Assembly: GCF_036194065.1 (NCBI RefSeq)
Contig: NZ_CP108095.1
Coordinates: forward strand, 4,278,001 to 4,342,000
Reading direction: 5' to 3'
Source of the DNA: Streptomyces sp. NBC_00239
GTDB lineage: Bacteria; Actinomycetota; Actinomycetes; Streptomycetales; Streptomycetaceae
DNA: 64,000 bases
Position 1 is the stretch's first letter, and every line of letters starts with the position of its first letter. The notes beneath the pieces were generated by a model that saw only the letters and a list, made by a program, of their open reading frames with translations, did not search any database and was not told the DNA's origin. The position numbers and the translations under genes were made by a program. Positions 28,373 to 36,791 of the stretch are shown here, piece by piece.

Positions 28373-29249
28373 GGCCTCCACCCAGATCCACAACATCGGC
28401 TACCGGTCGTACGAAGGCACCCGCCTCGGCCGCGCCTACGCCCGCCGCTCGCTGTACTCGCAGTCCCTGCGCGGCGCCTACGGACTCGGCCGCTCGGCCA
28501 AGTCCAAGGTGCTGCCGATGCTGCTCTTCGCGGTGATGTGCCTGCCCGCTGCGATCATCGTCGCGGTGGCCATCGCGGTGCCCGGCTCGACGGACCTGCC
28601 GCTGAAGTACACGTCGTACGCCCTCTACCTGCAGATGGTGATCGGCCTGTACCTCGCCTCGCAGGCCCCGCAGTCGGTCTCCCGCGACCTGCGCTTCAAG
28701 ACCGTGCCGCTGTACTTCTCGCGGCCGATCGAGCGCGTCGACTACGTGGTCGCCAAGTACGCGGCCATGGTGTCCGCGCTCTTCCTCCTGACCGCGGCGC
28801 CCCTGCTCGTCATGTACATCGGTGCGCTGCTGGCCAAATTCGACTTCGCGGACCAGACGAAGGGGTTCGCCCAGGGAATGGTCTCGGTGCTGCTGCTCTC
28901 GCTCCTCTTCGGTGGAATCGGCCTGGTCATGGCCGCGCTCACGCCGCGGCGCGGCTTCGGTGTCGCCGCGGTGATCGCCCTCCTGGTGATCCCGTACGGC
29001 GCCGTCTCGGCGGTCCAGGGAGTCGCGTACGAGACCGGCAACACGGGCGCCATCGAGTGGATGGGCCTGTTCTCCCCGATCACGCTGATCGACGGGGTGC
29101 AGACCGCCTTCCTCGGCGCCACCTCGGCCTTCCCCGGCGGTGACGGTCCCTCGGCCGGCGTCGGCGCCGTCTACCTGCTGGTCGTGTTCGCCCTCATCGC
29201 CGGCTCGTACGCCGCCCTGATGAGCCGTTACCGGAAGGCCGGACTGTGA
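28362..29249 (+). CDS. ABC-2-type permease (pair 1)
   Basis: 295 residues with about six hydrophobic helices (for example VLPMLLFAVMCLPAAIIVAV and VIALLVIPYGAVSA). It overlaps the preceding ATPase gene by 11 nt, with GGAAGGGAG upstream of its ATG inside that gene. It presumably forms the membrane part for ATPase 1. The substrate is unknown. Confidence 0.9.
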   Translation: MAPEASTQIHNIGYRSYEGTRLGRAYARRSLYSQSLRGAYGLGRSAKSKVLPMLLFAVMCLPAAIIVAVAIAVPGSTDLPLKYTSYALYLQMVIGLYLASQAPQSVSRDLRFKTVPLYFSRPIERVDYVVAKYAAMVSALFLLTAAPLLVMYIGALLAKFDFADQTKGFAQGMVSVLLLSLLFGGIGLVMAALTPRRGFGVAAVIALLVIPYGAVSAVQGVAYETGNTGAIEWMGLFSPITLIDGVQTAFLGATSAFPGGDGPSAGVGAVYLLVVFALIAGSYAALMSRYRKAGL

Positions 29250-30157
29250 CCATCATCGACATCGACCACGCTTCCCGCTGGTTCGGCAATGTCGTCGCCG
29301 TCAACGACGTGACGATGCGGATCGCCCCCGGAGTGACCGGACTGCTCGGCCCGAACGGCGCCGGCAAGTCCACCCTCATCAACATGATGGGCGGCTTCCT
29401 CGCCCCGTCGACCGGAACCGTCACCCTCGACGGCGCCCCGATCTGGCGCAACGAGCAGGTGTACAAGCACATCGGCGTCGTGCCCGAGCGCGAGTCGATG
29501 TACGACTTCCTCACCGGCCGCGAGTTCGTCGTCGCCAACGCCGAGCTGCACGGCCTCGACGAGCGGGCCGCGCAGCGCGCCCTCGCCACCGTCGAGATGG
29601 AGTACGCGCAGGACCGCAAGATCGCCACGTACTCCAAGGGCATGCGGCAGCGCGTGAAAATGGCCTCGGCGCTCGTCCACGACCCGTCCGTGCTGCTGCT
29701 CGACGAGCCGTTCAACGGCATGGACCCGCGCCAGCGCATGCAGCTGATGGACCTGCTGCGGCGGATGGGCGACGAAGGCCGCACCGTCCTGTTCTCCTCG
29801 CACATCCTGGAGGAGGTCGAGCAGCTCGCCTCCCACATCGAGGTGATCGTCGCCGGCCGGCACGCCGCCTCCGGTGACTTCCGCAAGATCCGCCGCCTGA
29901 TGACGGACCGCCCGCACCGCTACCTGGTCCGGTCCTCCGACGACCGCGCACTCGCCGCGGCCCTGATCGCCGACCCGTCCACCGCAGGGATCGAGGTGGA
30001 CCGGACCGAGGGCGCACTGCGCATCCAGGCGGTCGACTTCGGGCGCTTCACCGCGCTCCTCCCCAAGGTGGCCCGGGAGCACGGCATCCGGCTGCTGACG
30101 GTCTCGCCCTCCGACGAGTCCCTCGAGTCGGTCTTCTCCTATCTCGTAGCGGCCTGA
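29246..30157 (+). CDS. ABC transporter ATP-binding protein (pair 2)
   Basis: 303 residues, with Walker A GPNGAGKST near 36, signature YSKGMRQR near 132 and Walker B VLLLDEPFNGMDP near 150. It starts with GTG overlapping the upstream stop by 4 nt. It is close in sequence to the first ATPase, so the operon looks like a duplicated module. Confidence 0.93.
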   Translation: MTIIDIDHASRWFGNVVAVNDVTMRIAPGVTGLLGPNGAGKSTLINMMGGFLAPSTGTVTLDGAPIWRNEQVYKHIGVVPERESMYDFLTGREFVVANAELHGLDERAAQRALATVEMEYAQDRKIATYSKGMRQRVKMASALVHDPSVLLLDEPFNGMDPRQRMQLMDLLRRMGDEGRTVLFSSHILEEVEQLASHIEVIVAGRHAASGDFRKIRRLMTDRPHRYLVRSSDDRALAAALIADPSTAGIEVDRTEGALRIQAVDFGRFTALLPKVAREHGIRLLTVSPSDESLESVFSYLVAA

Positions 30158-30171
30158 AGGAGCTGGCATCG

Positions 30172-30891
30172 ATGTACAACCCCACGGTTGCCCGGCTCAC
30201 CTACCGGGCCCTGCTCGGCCGGCGCCGCGCGCTCATCCTCTTCGCACTCCCGGCGCTGCTGGTGCTCATCGCCATCGCCGTCCGCGCCCTCACCGGCGTC
30301 GACGACCGGGTGGCGGCCGGACTCCTCGGCGGCTTCGCGCTCGCCACGATGGTGCCGCTCATCGGCGTCATCGCCGGCACCGGCGCGATCGGCCCCGAGA
30401 TCGACGACGGCTCGATCGTCTACCTGCTCGCCAAGCCGGTGAAGCGCCCCACGATCATCATGACCAAGCTGATCGTCGCGATCGCCGTCACCATGGTCTT
30501 CTCCGCGGTGCCCACCCTGATCGCGGGCTACATCCTCAACGGCAACGGACAGCAGATCGCCGTCGCCTACACGATCGCGGCCCTCGTCGCATCGATCGCC
30601 TACAGCGCGCTGTTCCTGCTGCTGGGCACCGTCAGCCGCCACGCGGTGGTCTTCGGCCTGGTCTACGCCCTGGTGTGGGAGTCCCTGTTCGGCAGCCTGG
30701 TGCCCGGCGCCAAGACGCTGAGCGTCCAGCAGTGGGCTCTGGCCCTCGCCGAGAAGGTCAGCGGGGAAGGCTCCATCGACTCCGCCGTCGGCCTCCCCAC
30801 CGCGGCGATCCTGCTCGCCGTGGTCACCGTCGCGGCCACCGTGTTCGCCGGCCAGAAGCTGCGCCGCCTGACCCTGGCGGGCGAGGAGTAG
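30172..30891 (+). CDS. ABC-2-type permease (pair 2)
   Basis: 239 residues and about six helices (LILFALPALLVLIAIAV, GGFALATMVPLIGVIAGTGAIG). A GPEIDDGSIVYLLAKPV loop is typical of ABC-2 permeases. GAAGGAG lies 6-8 nt before the ATG. It is the last gene of the operon, followed by a hairpin terminator. Confidence 0.9.
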   Translation: MYNPTVARLTYRALLGRRRALILFALPALLVLIAIAVRALTGVDDRVAAGLLGGFALATMVPLIGVIAGTGAIGPEIDDGSIVYLLAKPVKRPTIIMTKLIVAIAVTMVFSAVPTLIAGYILNGNGQQIAVAYTIAALVASIAYSALFLLLGTVSRHAVVFGLVYALVWESLFGSLVPGAKTLSVQQWALALAEKVSGEGSIDSAVGLPTAAILLAVVTVAATVFAGQKLRRLTLAGEE

Positions 30892-30915
30892 GCCTCCCGC
30901 GCACCCCGAACCCCC

Positions 30916-30949
30916 GTGCCCCGCCTGGTACGTATACCGGGCGGGGCAC
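30916..30949 (+). terminator. hairpin terminator after the ABC operon
   Basis: GTGCCCCGCCTGGTA and TACCGGGCGGGGCAC form a 15-bp stem (one G-U pair) with loop CGTA. Confidence 0.75.
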
Positions 30950-30973
30950 GGCGTTGCGCGTCATGATCGGCAC

Positions 30974-31615
30974 ATGATGCTGCACCCCGAGCCCGAGCCT
31001 TCCAGGCCGTTGCGGTCCTGGGTGCGCTCGTCGCCCGGTACGCACATATGGCTGCTGATCATCGCCGTCACCAGCGTCATCGTGGCACTCACCCCCGACC
31101 ACCTCGACCACGTCCTGCTGCACCGCAACAGCAGCAACATCCACGAGCTCGTCAAGCACCCGGTGCGGTCCCTGCTGACCAGCGCGTTCTGGATCGAGAA
31201 CCCAGCCTCACTCGCGCTGTACGCGGTCCTCTTCGAGCTCTTCCACGCTCCGGTCGAACGCTGGCTCGGCACCCTGAGGTGGCTGACCATCGTCGCGACG
31301 GCCCATGTCACGGCGACCCTGATCAGCCAGAACGTGGTCCTGATGGCGATCCGCGACCACCGGGCCCCGCGGAGCATGGCGCATGTCGTGGACATCGGGG
31401 TGAGTTACGGGCTCGCCGCCGCCGTCGGCGTCCTCACGTACCGGCTGCCCGGCCCCTGGCGCTGGCTCTACCTCGGCGGCGCCGTCGCGTTCTTCGCGCT
31501 GCCGTTGCTGACCGGCGGCACGTTCACCGACCTCGGCCACGCGATCTCGCTGGCCATCGGTCTGCTGGCCTGGCCCCTCACCCGGCACCCGCAGCCTGTT
31601 TCACGTGAAACATAG
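30974..31615 (+). CDS. rhomboid-like integral membrane protein
   Basis: 213 residues with about six hydrophobic segments. The overall layout (a long first loop, LALYAVLFELFHAPVERWLG near 80, DIGVSYGLAAAVG near 142, DLGHAISLAIG near 190) matches the actinobacterial rhomboid-like family. The GxSG serine motif is represented only by VSYG, so protease activity is uncertain. The last codons are supplied by parS site 4 (PVSRET). CATGAT lies 6 nt before the ATG, so the mRNA may be leaderless. Confidence 0.75.
   Translation: MMLHPEPEPSRPLRSWVRSSPGTHIWLLIIAVTSVIVALTPDHLDHVLLHRNSSNIHELVKHPVRSLLTSAFWIENPASLALYAVLFELFHAPVERWLGTLRWLTIVATAHVTATLISQNVVLMAIRDHRAPRSMAHVVDIGVSYGLAAAVGVLTYRLPGPWRWLYLGGAVAFFALPLLTGGTFTDLGHAISLAIGLLAWPLTRHPQPVSRET
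31598..31611. other. parS site 4, at the 3' end of the rhomboid-like gene
   Basis: Perfect GTTTCACGTGAAAC. In the reading frame it encodes VSRET immediately before the TAG stop. Confidence 0.95.
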
Positions 31616-31721
31616 CCATGGCGGTCCGTGCTCGGCCGCGCCCCCGGCTCCTGCGCCCGGCCGAAATTCATTGGTCTGCGGCTTTCGGGAGGGGCAGAGT
31701 GGATGACGCGGGGAGAAACAA

Positions 31722-31777
31722 GAAGTCCGGGGCAGCCACTTCGAGCGCGCCGAGAGGCGCGGGCTGCCCCGGACTTC
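31722..31777. terminator. long bidirectional terminator between convergent genes
   Basis: Perfect 16-bp arms (GAAGTCCGGGGCAGCC and its complement) with an inner GCGCGCC-GAGA-GGCGCG stem. It lies between the rhomboid-like gene and the HAD gene. Confidence 0.8.
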
Positions 31778-31826
31778 CCTGAGTCCGGGCTGCGGATCCT
31801 GTCCTGACGGATCCCTCCGGTGGTGC

Positions 31827-32630
31827 TCAGGCGCCGAGCAGGCGCTCCAGCACGACGGCGATGCCGTCCTCTTCGTTCGAGGTCGTGGTCTCGTCGGCCA
31901 CGGCCTTCAGTTCACGGTGGGCGTTGGCCATGGCCACGCCGTGCGCGGACCAGGCGAACATCGGGATGTCGTTGGGCATGTCGCCGAAGGCGATCGTCTC
32001 GGCCGCCTTCACCCGCAGCCGCCGCGCCGCCAGCGAGAGACCCGTGGCCTTGCTCAGGCCGAGCGGGAGGATCTCCACCACGCCCGGGCCGGCCATCACG
32101 ATGTCCACGAGGCTGCCCACCACCTGGCGGGCGGCCTGGGTGAGCGCGTCGTCGTCGAGTTCCGGGTGCTGGATGTAGAGCTTGTTGAGCGGAGCCGCCC
32201 ACACCTGCGTCGTGTCCTTGAGGAACACGTGCGGCAGCGGGCCTTCCTGCACCCGGTAGCCGGGGCCCACCAGGACTTCGCCGTCCAGACCGTCACGGCT
32301 GGCGGCCAACGCCACCGGACCCATCTCGCTCTCGATCTTGGCCAGCGCCAGGCCGGCCAGCTGGCGGTCCAGCGTGACCGAGGTCAGCAGCCTGTGCGCA
32401 CCGGCGTCGTAGAGCTGGGCGCCCTGGCCGCACACCGCGAGTCCCTGGTACTCCAGATCGTCGAGGATGTGCCGGGTCCAGGCCACGGACCGGCCGGTGA
32501 CGATGATGTGCGCCGCGCCCGCCGCGGTGGCCGCGACGAGCGCTTCACGGGTGCGTTCCGAGACCGTGCCGTCGCCACGCAGGAGCGTGCCGTCGAGGTC
32601 CGTGGCGACGAGCCGGTACGGGAAGCTCAC
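31827..32630 (-). CDS. HAD-superfamily (Cof-type) phosphatase, coupled to serS
   Basis: 267 residues: motif [16 protein letters not shown] near residue 6, motif III Lys in LGLSKATGL, and motif [14 protein letters not shown]. The GTG start overlaps the serS stop by 4 nt (GTGA), so it is translated with serS. Placing a small-molecule phosphatase with seryl-tRNA synthetase suggests a housekeeping or metabolite-repair role, which is an inference. Confidence 0.9.
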   Translation of the reverse strand: MSFPYRLVATDLDGTLLRGDGTVSERTREALVAATAAGAAHIIVTGRSVAWTRHILDDLEYQGLAVCGQGAQLYDAGAHRLLTSVTLDRQLAGLALAKIESEMGPVALAASRDGLDGEVLVGPGYRVQEGPLPHVFLKDTTQVWAAPLNKLYIQHPELDDDALTQAARQVVGSLVDIVMAGPGVVEILPLGLSKATGLSLAARRLRVKAAETIAFGDMPNDIPMFAWSAHGVAMANAHRELKAVADETTTSNEEDGIAVVLERLLGA

Positions 32631-33916
32631 TTGGCGATCGGCTCCAGCAGCTCGCGGCCGCCCAGGTAGGGGCGGAGCGCCTCGGGGACCCGGACCGAAC
32701 CGTCGGCCTGCTGGTGGTTCTCCAGGATGGCCACGATGGTGCGAGGCACGGCGCACAGCGTGCCGTTGAGCGTCGCCAGCGGCTGCACGGTGCTCTTGCC
32801 GTTGACGTTCTCGCGCATGCGCACCGACAGGCGGCGGGCCTGGAAGCCGTTGCAGTTCGAGGCGGAGGTCAGCTCTCGGTACTTGCCCTGGGTGGGGATC
32901 CACGCCTCGCAGTCGAACTTGCGGGAGGCGGAGGAGCCGAGGTCGCCGGTGGCGACGTCGATCACCTGGAAGGGCAGCTCCAGGGAGCTGAGCCACTGCT
33001 TCTCCCAGGCGAGCAGACGCTGGTGCTCGGCCTCGGCGTCGTCGGGGGCGACGTAGGAGAACATCTCCACCTTGTCGAACTGGTGGACGCGGAAGATGCC
33101 GCGGGTGTCCTTGCCGTACGTGCCCGCCTCGCGGCGGAAGCAGGGGGAGAAGCCGGCGTACCGCAGGGGCAGCTTGTCGGCGTCGATGATCTCGTCCATG
33201 TGGTACGCGGCGAGCGGGACCTCGGAGGTGCCGACCAGGTAGTAGTCGTCCTTCTCCAGGTGGTACACGTTCTCCGCGGCCTGACCGAGGAAACCGGTGC
33301 CCTCCATGGCGCGCGGGCGGACCAGCGCCGGGGTCAGCATGGGGATGAAGCCGGCCTCGGTGGCCTGGGCGATCGCCGCGTTGACGAGCGCGAGCTCCAG
33401 CAGCGCGCCGACACCGGTGAGGTAGTAGAAGCGGGAGCCGGAGACCTTGGCGCCGCGCTCGACGTCGATGGCGCCCAGCGCCTCGCCGAGTTCGAGGTGG
33501 TCCTTGGGCTCGAAGCCCTCGGCCGCGAAGTCGCGGATGGTGCCGTGCGTCTCCAGGACGGTGAAGTCCTCCTCGCCGCCGACCGGCACGTCCGGGTGGA
33601 CGATGTTGCCGAGCTGCAGGAGCAGCTTCTTGGCGACCTCGTCGGCCTCGTTCTGCTCGGCCTCGGCGGACTTCACGTCGGCCTTCAGCTGCTCGGCCTT
33701 CTTCAGCAGCTCCGCCCGCTCCTCCGGAGAGGCCTTCGGGATGAGCTTGCCGAGCGACTTCTGCTCGTTGCGCAGTTCGTCGAAGCGCACGCCGGAAGAC
33801 CTGCGGCGCTCATCGGCGGAGAGCAGGGCGTCGACAAGATCGACGTCCTCTCCACGAGCACGCTGGGAGGCGCGAACACGGTCGGGGTCTTCACGGAGCA
33901 GCCGGAGGTCAATCAC
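32627..33916 (-). CDS. serS: seryl-tRNA synthetase
   Basis: 429 residues, standard length. The N-terminal long coiled-coil arm that grips the tRNA-Ser variable loop spans ~30-105. The class II catalytic domain has motif 2 around [17 protein letters not shown] and motif 3 around [16 protein letters not shown]. It charges tRNA-Ser in the cytoplasm. The start is GTG. A tRNA-Ser(UGA) gene lies at 56945. No T-box leader is visible upstream. Confidence 0.97.
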   Translation of the reverse strand: MIDLRLLREDPDRVRASQRARGEDVDLVDALLSADERRRSSGVRFDELRNEQKSLGKLIPKASPEERAELLKKAEQLKADVKSAEAEQNEADEVAKKLLLQLGNIVHPDVPVGGEEDFTVLETHGTIRDFAAEGFEPKDHLELGEALGAIDVERGAKVSGSRFYYLTGVGALLELALVNAAIAQATEAGFIPMLTPALVRPRAMEGTGFLGQAAENVYHLEKDDYYLVGTSEVPLAAYHMDEIIDADKLPLRYAGFSPCFRREAGTYGKDTRGIFRVHQFDKVEMFSYVAPDDAEAEHQRLLAWEKQWLSSLELPFQVIDVATGDLGSSASRKFDCEAWIPTQGKYRELTSASNCNGFQARRLSVRMRENVNGKSTVQPLATLNGTLCAVPRTIVAILENHQQADGSVRVPEALRPYLGGRELLEPIAK

Positions 33917-34535
33917 CCCTCCAGGCTACCGGCCTGGGGTTCGCGGACTCACATCGATATCACGCTGCGTGTCGCTATGTCCTAATTGCGGTAAATGGAA
34001 AACTGGACGCGTGTGGCCTGATCGCGACCCTCACGGGAAAGTCAATAAACCCCACCTCATTCCCCGAAAAGGGGCACGATAGGGCGACCCCGTGGACGGG
34101 GGTCGGGTGTGGACGCCTTGGGGCGGCGGGGTCGCGGACCGCTCGTTGTCCACAGGAATTGTGGTGACCGGCTTTGTTATCCACAGCCTGTGGGGGCGCT
34201 CTGTGGATGCGGGAATTGATCATTCCGGGTCGGGTGGCGGGCCGGGGCATTCCTTGTTCAAACCTGGCTCAGACACTCATTCGGGTGGGAATGCCTCGCC
34301 CCAAAGAGTTGATCAACGGCACGCGGGTGACGTCGTTCGCCTCGCGGGACCCGGGAGTTCACCAACGCCGAACGGCCGATTTGTCGACCATGTCGGCCCT
34401 CCGTGTCGACTTGTCCCCAGGTCGAGCAGGCCACCTGTGGATAACTCTGTGGATAGTGTGGGCCTGAGCTCGCGTCGGTCCAGGACCGCCTCCCCGGACC
34501 GGCGGAAACCGATGGTGACCCGCCCCGGGGGTGGC
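33917..34535. other. 620-bp non-coding region with a DnaA-box cluster between serS and pheA
   Basis: No credible gene. Perfect DnaA boxes: TTGTCCACA 34146-34154, TTATCCACA 34177-34185, TTATCCACA on the minus strand 34436-34444, and CTATCCACA on the minus strand 34448-34456 (fits the degenerate Streptomyces consensus). One-mismatch copies lie at 34109-34117 and 34202-34210, and TTGTCCCCA at 34411-34419. Streptomyces has DnaA-box clusters outside oriC that titrate DnaA, and this fits that description. The serS promoter should also lie here. Confidence 0.75.
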
Positions 34536-35471
34536 TCAGCCCCGCCCGTCCAGGCAGCGGGTCAGCCAGTCGGAGGCGGCGGTGAAGTCGCCGTCCGAGG
34601 TGCCCGGCCGCGGCGCGCGCACCTCGGGAAGGCTCACGCCCGCCCGCGGGTACGAGCCGAGGAAGCGGACGTTGGGGCAGGTGCGCTTGAGGCCCATCAG
34701 GGCCTCGCTGACCCGGCGGTCCGAGATGTGGCCCTCGGCGTCCACGGCGAAGCAGTAGTTGCCGATGCCCTCGCCCGTCGGCCGGGACTGGATCAGCATC
34801 AGGTTCACCCCGCGGACCGCGAATTCCTGGAGCAGCTCCAGCAGTGCACCGGGGTGGTCCTCGCCGAGCCAGATGACCACGGAGGTCTTGTCGGCGCCGG
34901 TGGGCGCCGCGGGCCGGGCGGGCCGGCCCACCAGGACGAAGCGGGTCTCCGCGTTCTCCGCGTCGTGGATCTCGGTGACGAGGGCTTCGAGGCCGTAGGT
35001 GGCCGCGGCGAACTCGCCGGCGAAGGCCGCGTCGTAGCGGCCCTCCTGGACCAGCCGGGCGCCGTCCGCGTTCGACGCGGCCGACTCCCACACGGCGTCC
35101 GGGAGGTTCGCCCGCAGCCAGTTGCGCACCTGCGGCTGTGCCACCGGGTGCCCGGTCACCGTTTTGATGTCCGACAGCTTCGTGCCCGGCCGCACCAGCA
35201 GCGCGAACGCGATCTTCAGCAGCACCTCGCGGTAGATCATCAGCGCTTCGCCGGACGCGAGCTCGTCGAGGGTCGCGGTGACCCCGCCCTCCACCGAGTT
35301 CTCGATCGGCACGAGCGCCGCGGCGGCTTCCCCGTTGCGCACCGCGTCGAGTGCCGCCGGCACCGACACCATGGGGACGAGCTCGCGCGTGGCGGCTTCC
35401 GGCAGCGTGCGGAGGGCGGCCTCGGTGAAGGTGCCCTCGGGGCCGAGATACGTGAAACGGGTCGCGGACAT
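34536..35471 (-). CDS. pheA: prephenate dehydratase
   Basis: 311 residues, monofunctional as in other actinobacteria (no chorismate mutase domain). The catalytic domain begins YLGPEGTFTEAAL and has IENSVEGGV near 57 and AETRFVLVG (the Thr-Arg-Phe catalytic motif) near 176. A C-terminal ACT domain (~195-275) has GALLELL and QSRPT in place of the usual ESRP phenylalanine-binding motif. It converts prephenate to phenylpyruvate. It lies 43 nt downstream of dtpA on the same strand, so it may receive read-through from the copper operon. Confidence 0.96.
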   Translation of the reverse strand: MSATRFTYLGPEGTFTEAALRTLPEAATRELVPMVSVPAALDAVRNGEAAAALVPIENSVEGGVTATLDELASGEALMIYREVLLKIAFALLVRPGTKLSDIKTVTGHPVAQPQVRNWLRANLPDAVWESAASNADGARLVQEGRYDAAFAGEFAAATYGLEALVTEIHDAENAETRFVLVGRPARPAAPTGADKTSVVIWLGEDHPGALLELLQEFAVRGVNLMLIQSRPTGEGIGNYCFAVDAEGHISDRRVSEALMGLKRTCPNVRFLGSYPRAGVSLPEVRAPRPGTSDGDFTAASDWLTRCLDGRG

Positions 35472-35514
35472 GAGATCAGCGTAGTGCGATCCGCCGGAGC
35501 GCCCGCGGGACCGT

Positions 35515-36786
35515 TCACGCTTCGAGAAGCCGCTGCCCCACGAACTCGCCCGCCCGCGGGCCGCCCGGCACGGCGTACAGGCCGCTCGCCTCGTGCCGGA
35601 TGAAGGCGGACAGCGCGTCCCCCCGGTCGAGCTTGCGCTGGACCGGCACGAAGCCGCGCATCGGGTCGGCCTGCCAGCAGATGAAGAGCAGACCGGCGTC
35701 CGGGACGCCGTCCGGCCCGATCCCGTCGTGGTACGAGAACGGCCGGCGCAGCATCGCCGCGCCGCCGTTCTGCTCGGGCGCGGAGATCCGGGCGTGCGCG
35801 TTGGCCGGGATGACCGCCTTGCCGTCCGGGCCGATCTTGTCGAGATCCATCTCGGTTTTCTCGGTGCCGCCGGTCAAGGGTGCGCCGTCGGCCTTGGTGC
35901 GGCCGATGACCTTCTCCTGCTTGCCGAGCGGCAGCTTCTCCCAGTCGTCGAGCAGCATCCTGATCCGGCGCACGACCGCGTACGAGCCGCCGGCCATCCA
36001 CGCCTGCCCGTCCGGGGAGCCCGTTTCGGGGACGAAGATCCGCTTGTCGAAGTCGGGCTCCTGCGGCTTCGGGTTGCCCGTGCCGTCGATCTGGCCCATC
36101 AGGTTCCGGGCGGTCATCGGCGTGCCGGTGGCGCCGGGTGAGCGGTTGAAGCCGTTCATCTGCCAGCGGACCCTGGCCGCGTCCCCGGCGTCCTTCTGGA
36201 TCGCCCGCAGCGCGTGGAAGGCGACCAGGGCGTCGTCCGAGCCGATCTGGACCCACAGGTCTCCGTTGCTGCGCTTGGGGTCGAGCTGGTCGGAGGAGAA
36301 GTCCGGCAGCGGATCCAGTGCCACCGGGCGGCGGGCCGTCAGTCCGGTGCGGTCGAAGAAGGTGCGGCCGAAGCCGAACGTGACGGTCAGCGAGCAAGGT
36401 CCGGCGTCGAGTGCGATCCCGGTGTCGGCGGTGTCGGCGGGCTGCCCGGCCATGAGCCGGCTCGCGGTCCGCGACCAGCGGCGCATCAGGGCCGCGGCCT
36501 CCTTGCGGCCGGCCCCGGGGGCCAGGTCGAAGGCGACGACGTGGCCCTTGAGCTGGAGCGGCGTGGTGATGCCCGCTTGGTGGTCGCCGTGGAAGGCGAC
36601 CTCGGTCGCCCCGAGGGCGGCGAGGGAACCGGCGGCCGGGCGTTGCGGGTCGCCGCTGTCGGAAACGGTGGAGTGGACCAGGGCGCCGCCGGTGGCGCCG
36701 AGCGCGAGCCCGGTCGCGCCGGCAGCGCCGACGGTGCCGAGCAGCCGGCGCCTGGAGATCTCGATGTCGGTCACATGCTCGGTCAC
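35515..36786 (-). CDS. dtpA: Tat-exported Dyp-type haem peroxidase
   Basis: 423 residues. The N-terminus has a twin-arginine-type signal (ISRRRLLGTVGAAGATGLALG, cut here to its key part). The Dyp signature GXXDG is seen as LMGQIDGTGN near residue 205. Dyp peroxidases use H2O2 at a haem. In S. lividans the orthologous position next to sco/ecuC carries DtpA, which takes part in copper trafficking to the radical oxidase GlxA; the context here is the same. GTG 36786 follows the copCD stop by 5 nt; GTG 36774 is an alternative. Confidence 0.9.
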   Translation of the reverse strand: MTEHVTDIEISRRRLLGTVGAAGATGLALGATGGALVHSTVSDSGDPQRPAAGSLAALGATEVAFHGDHQAGITTPLQLKGHVVAFDLAPGAGRKEAAALMRRWSRTASRLMAGQPADTADTGIALDAGPCSLTVTFGFGRTFFDRTGLTARRPVALDPLPDFSSDQLDPKRSNGDLWVQIGSDDALVAFHALRAIQKDAGDAARVRWQMNGFNRSPGATGTPMTARNLMGQIDGTGNPKPQEPDFDKRIFVPETGSPDGQAWMAGGSYAVVRRIRMLLDDWEKLPLGKQEKVIGRTKADGAPLTGGTEKTEMDLDKIGPDGKAVIPANAHARISAPEQNGGAAMLRRPFSYHDGIGPDGVPDAGLLFICWQADPMRGFVPVQRKLDRGDALSAFIRHEASGLYAVPGGPRAGEFVGQRLLEA

Positions 36787-36791
36787 GCGGG

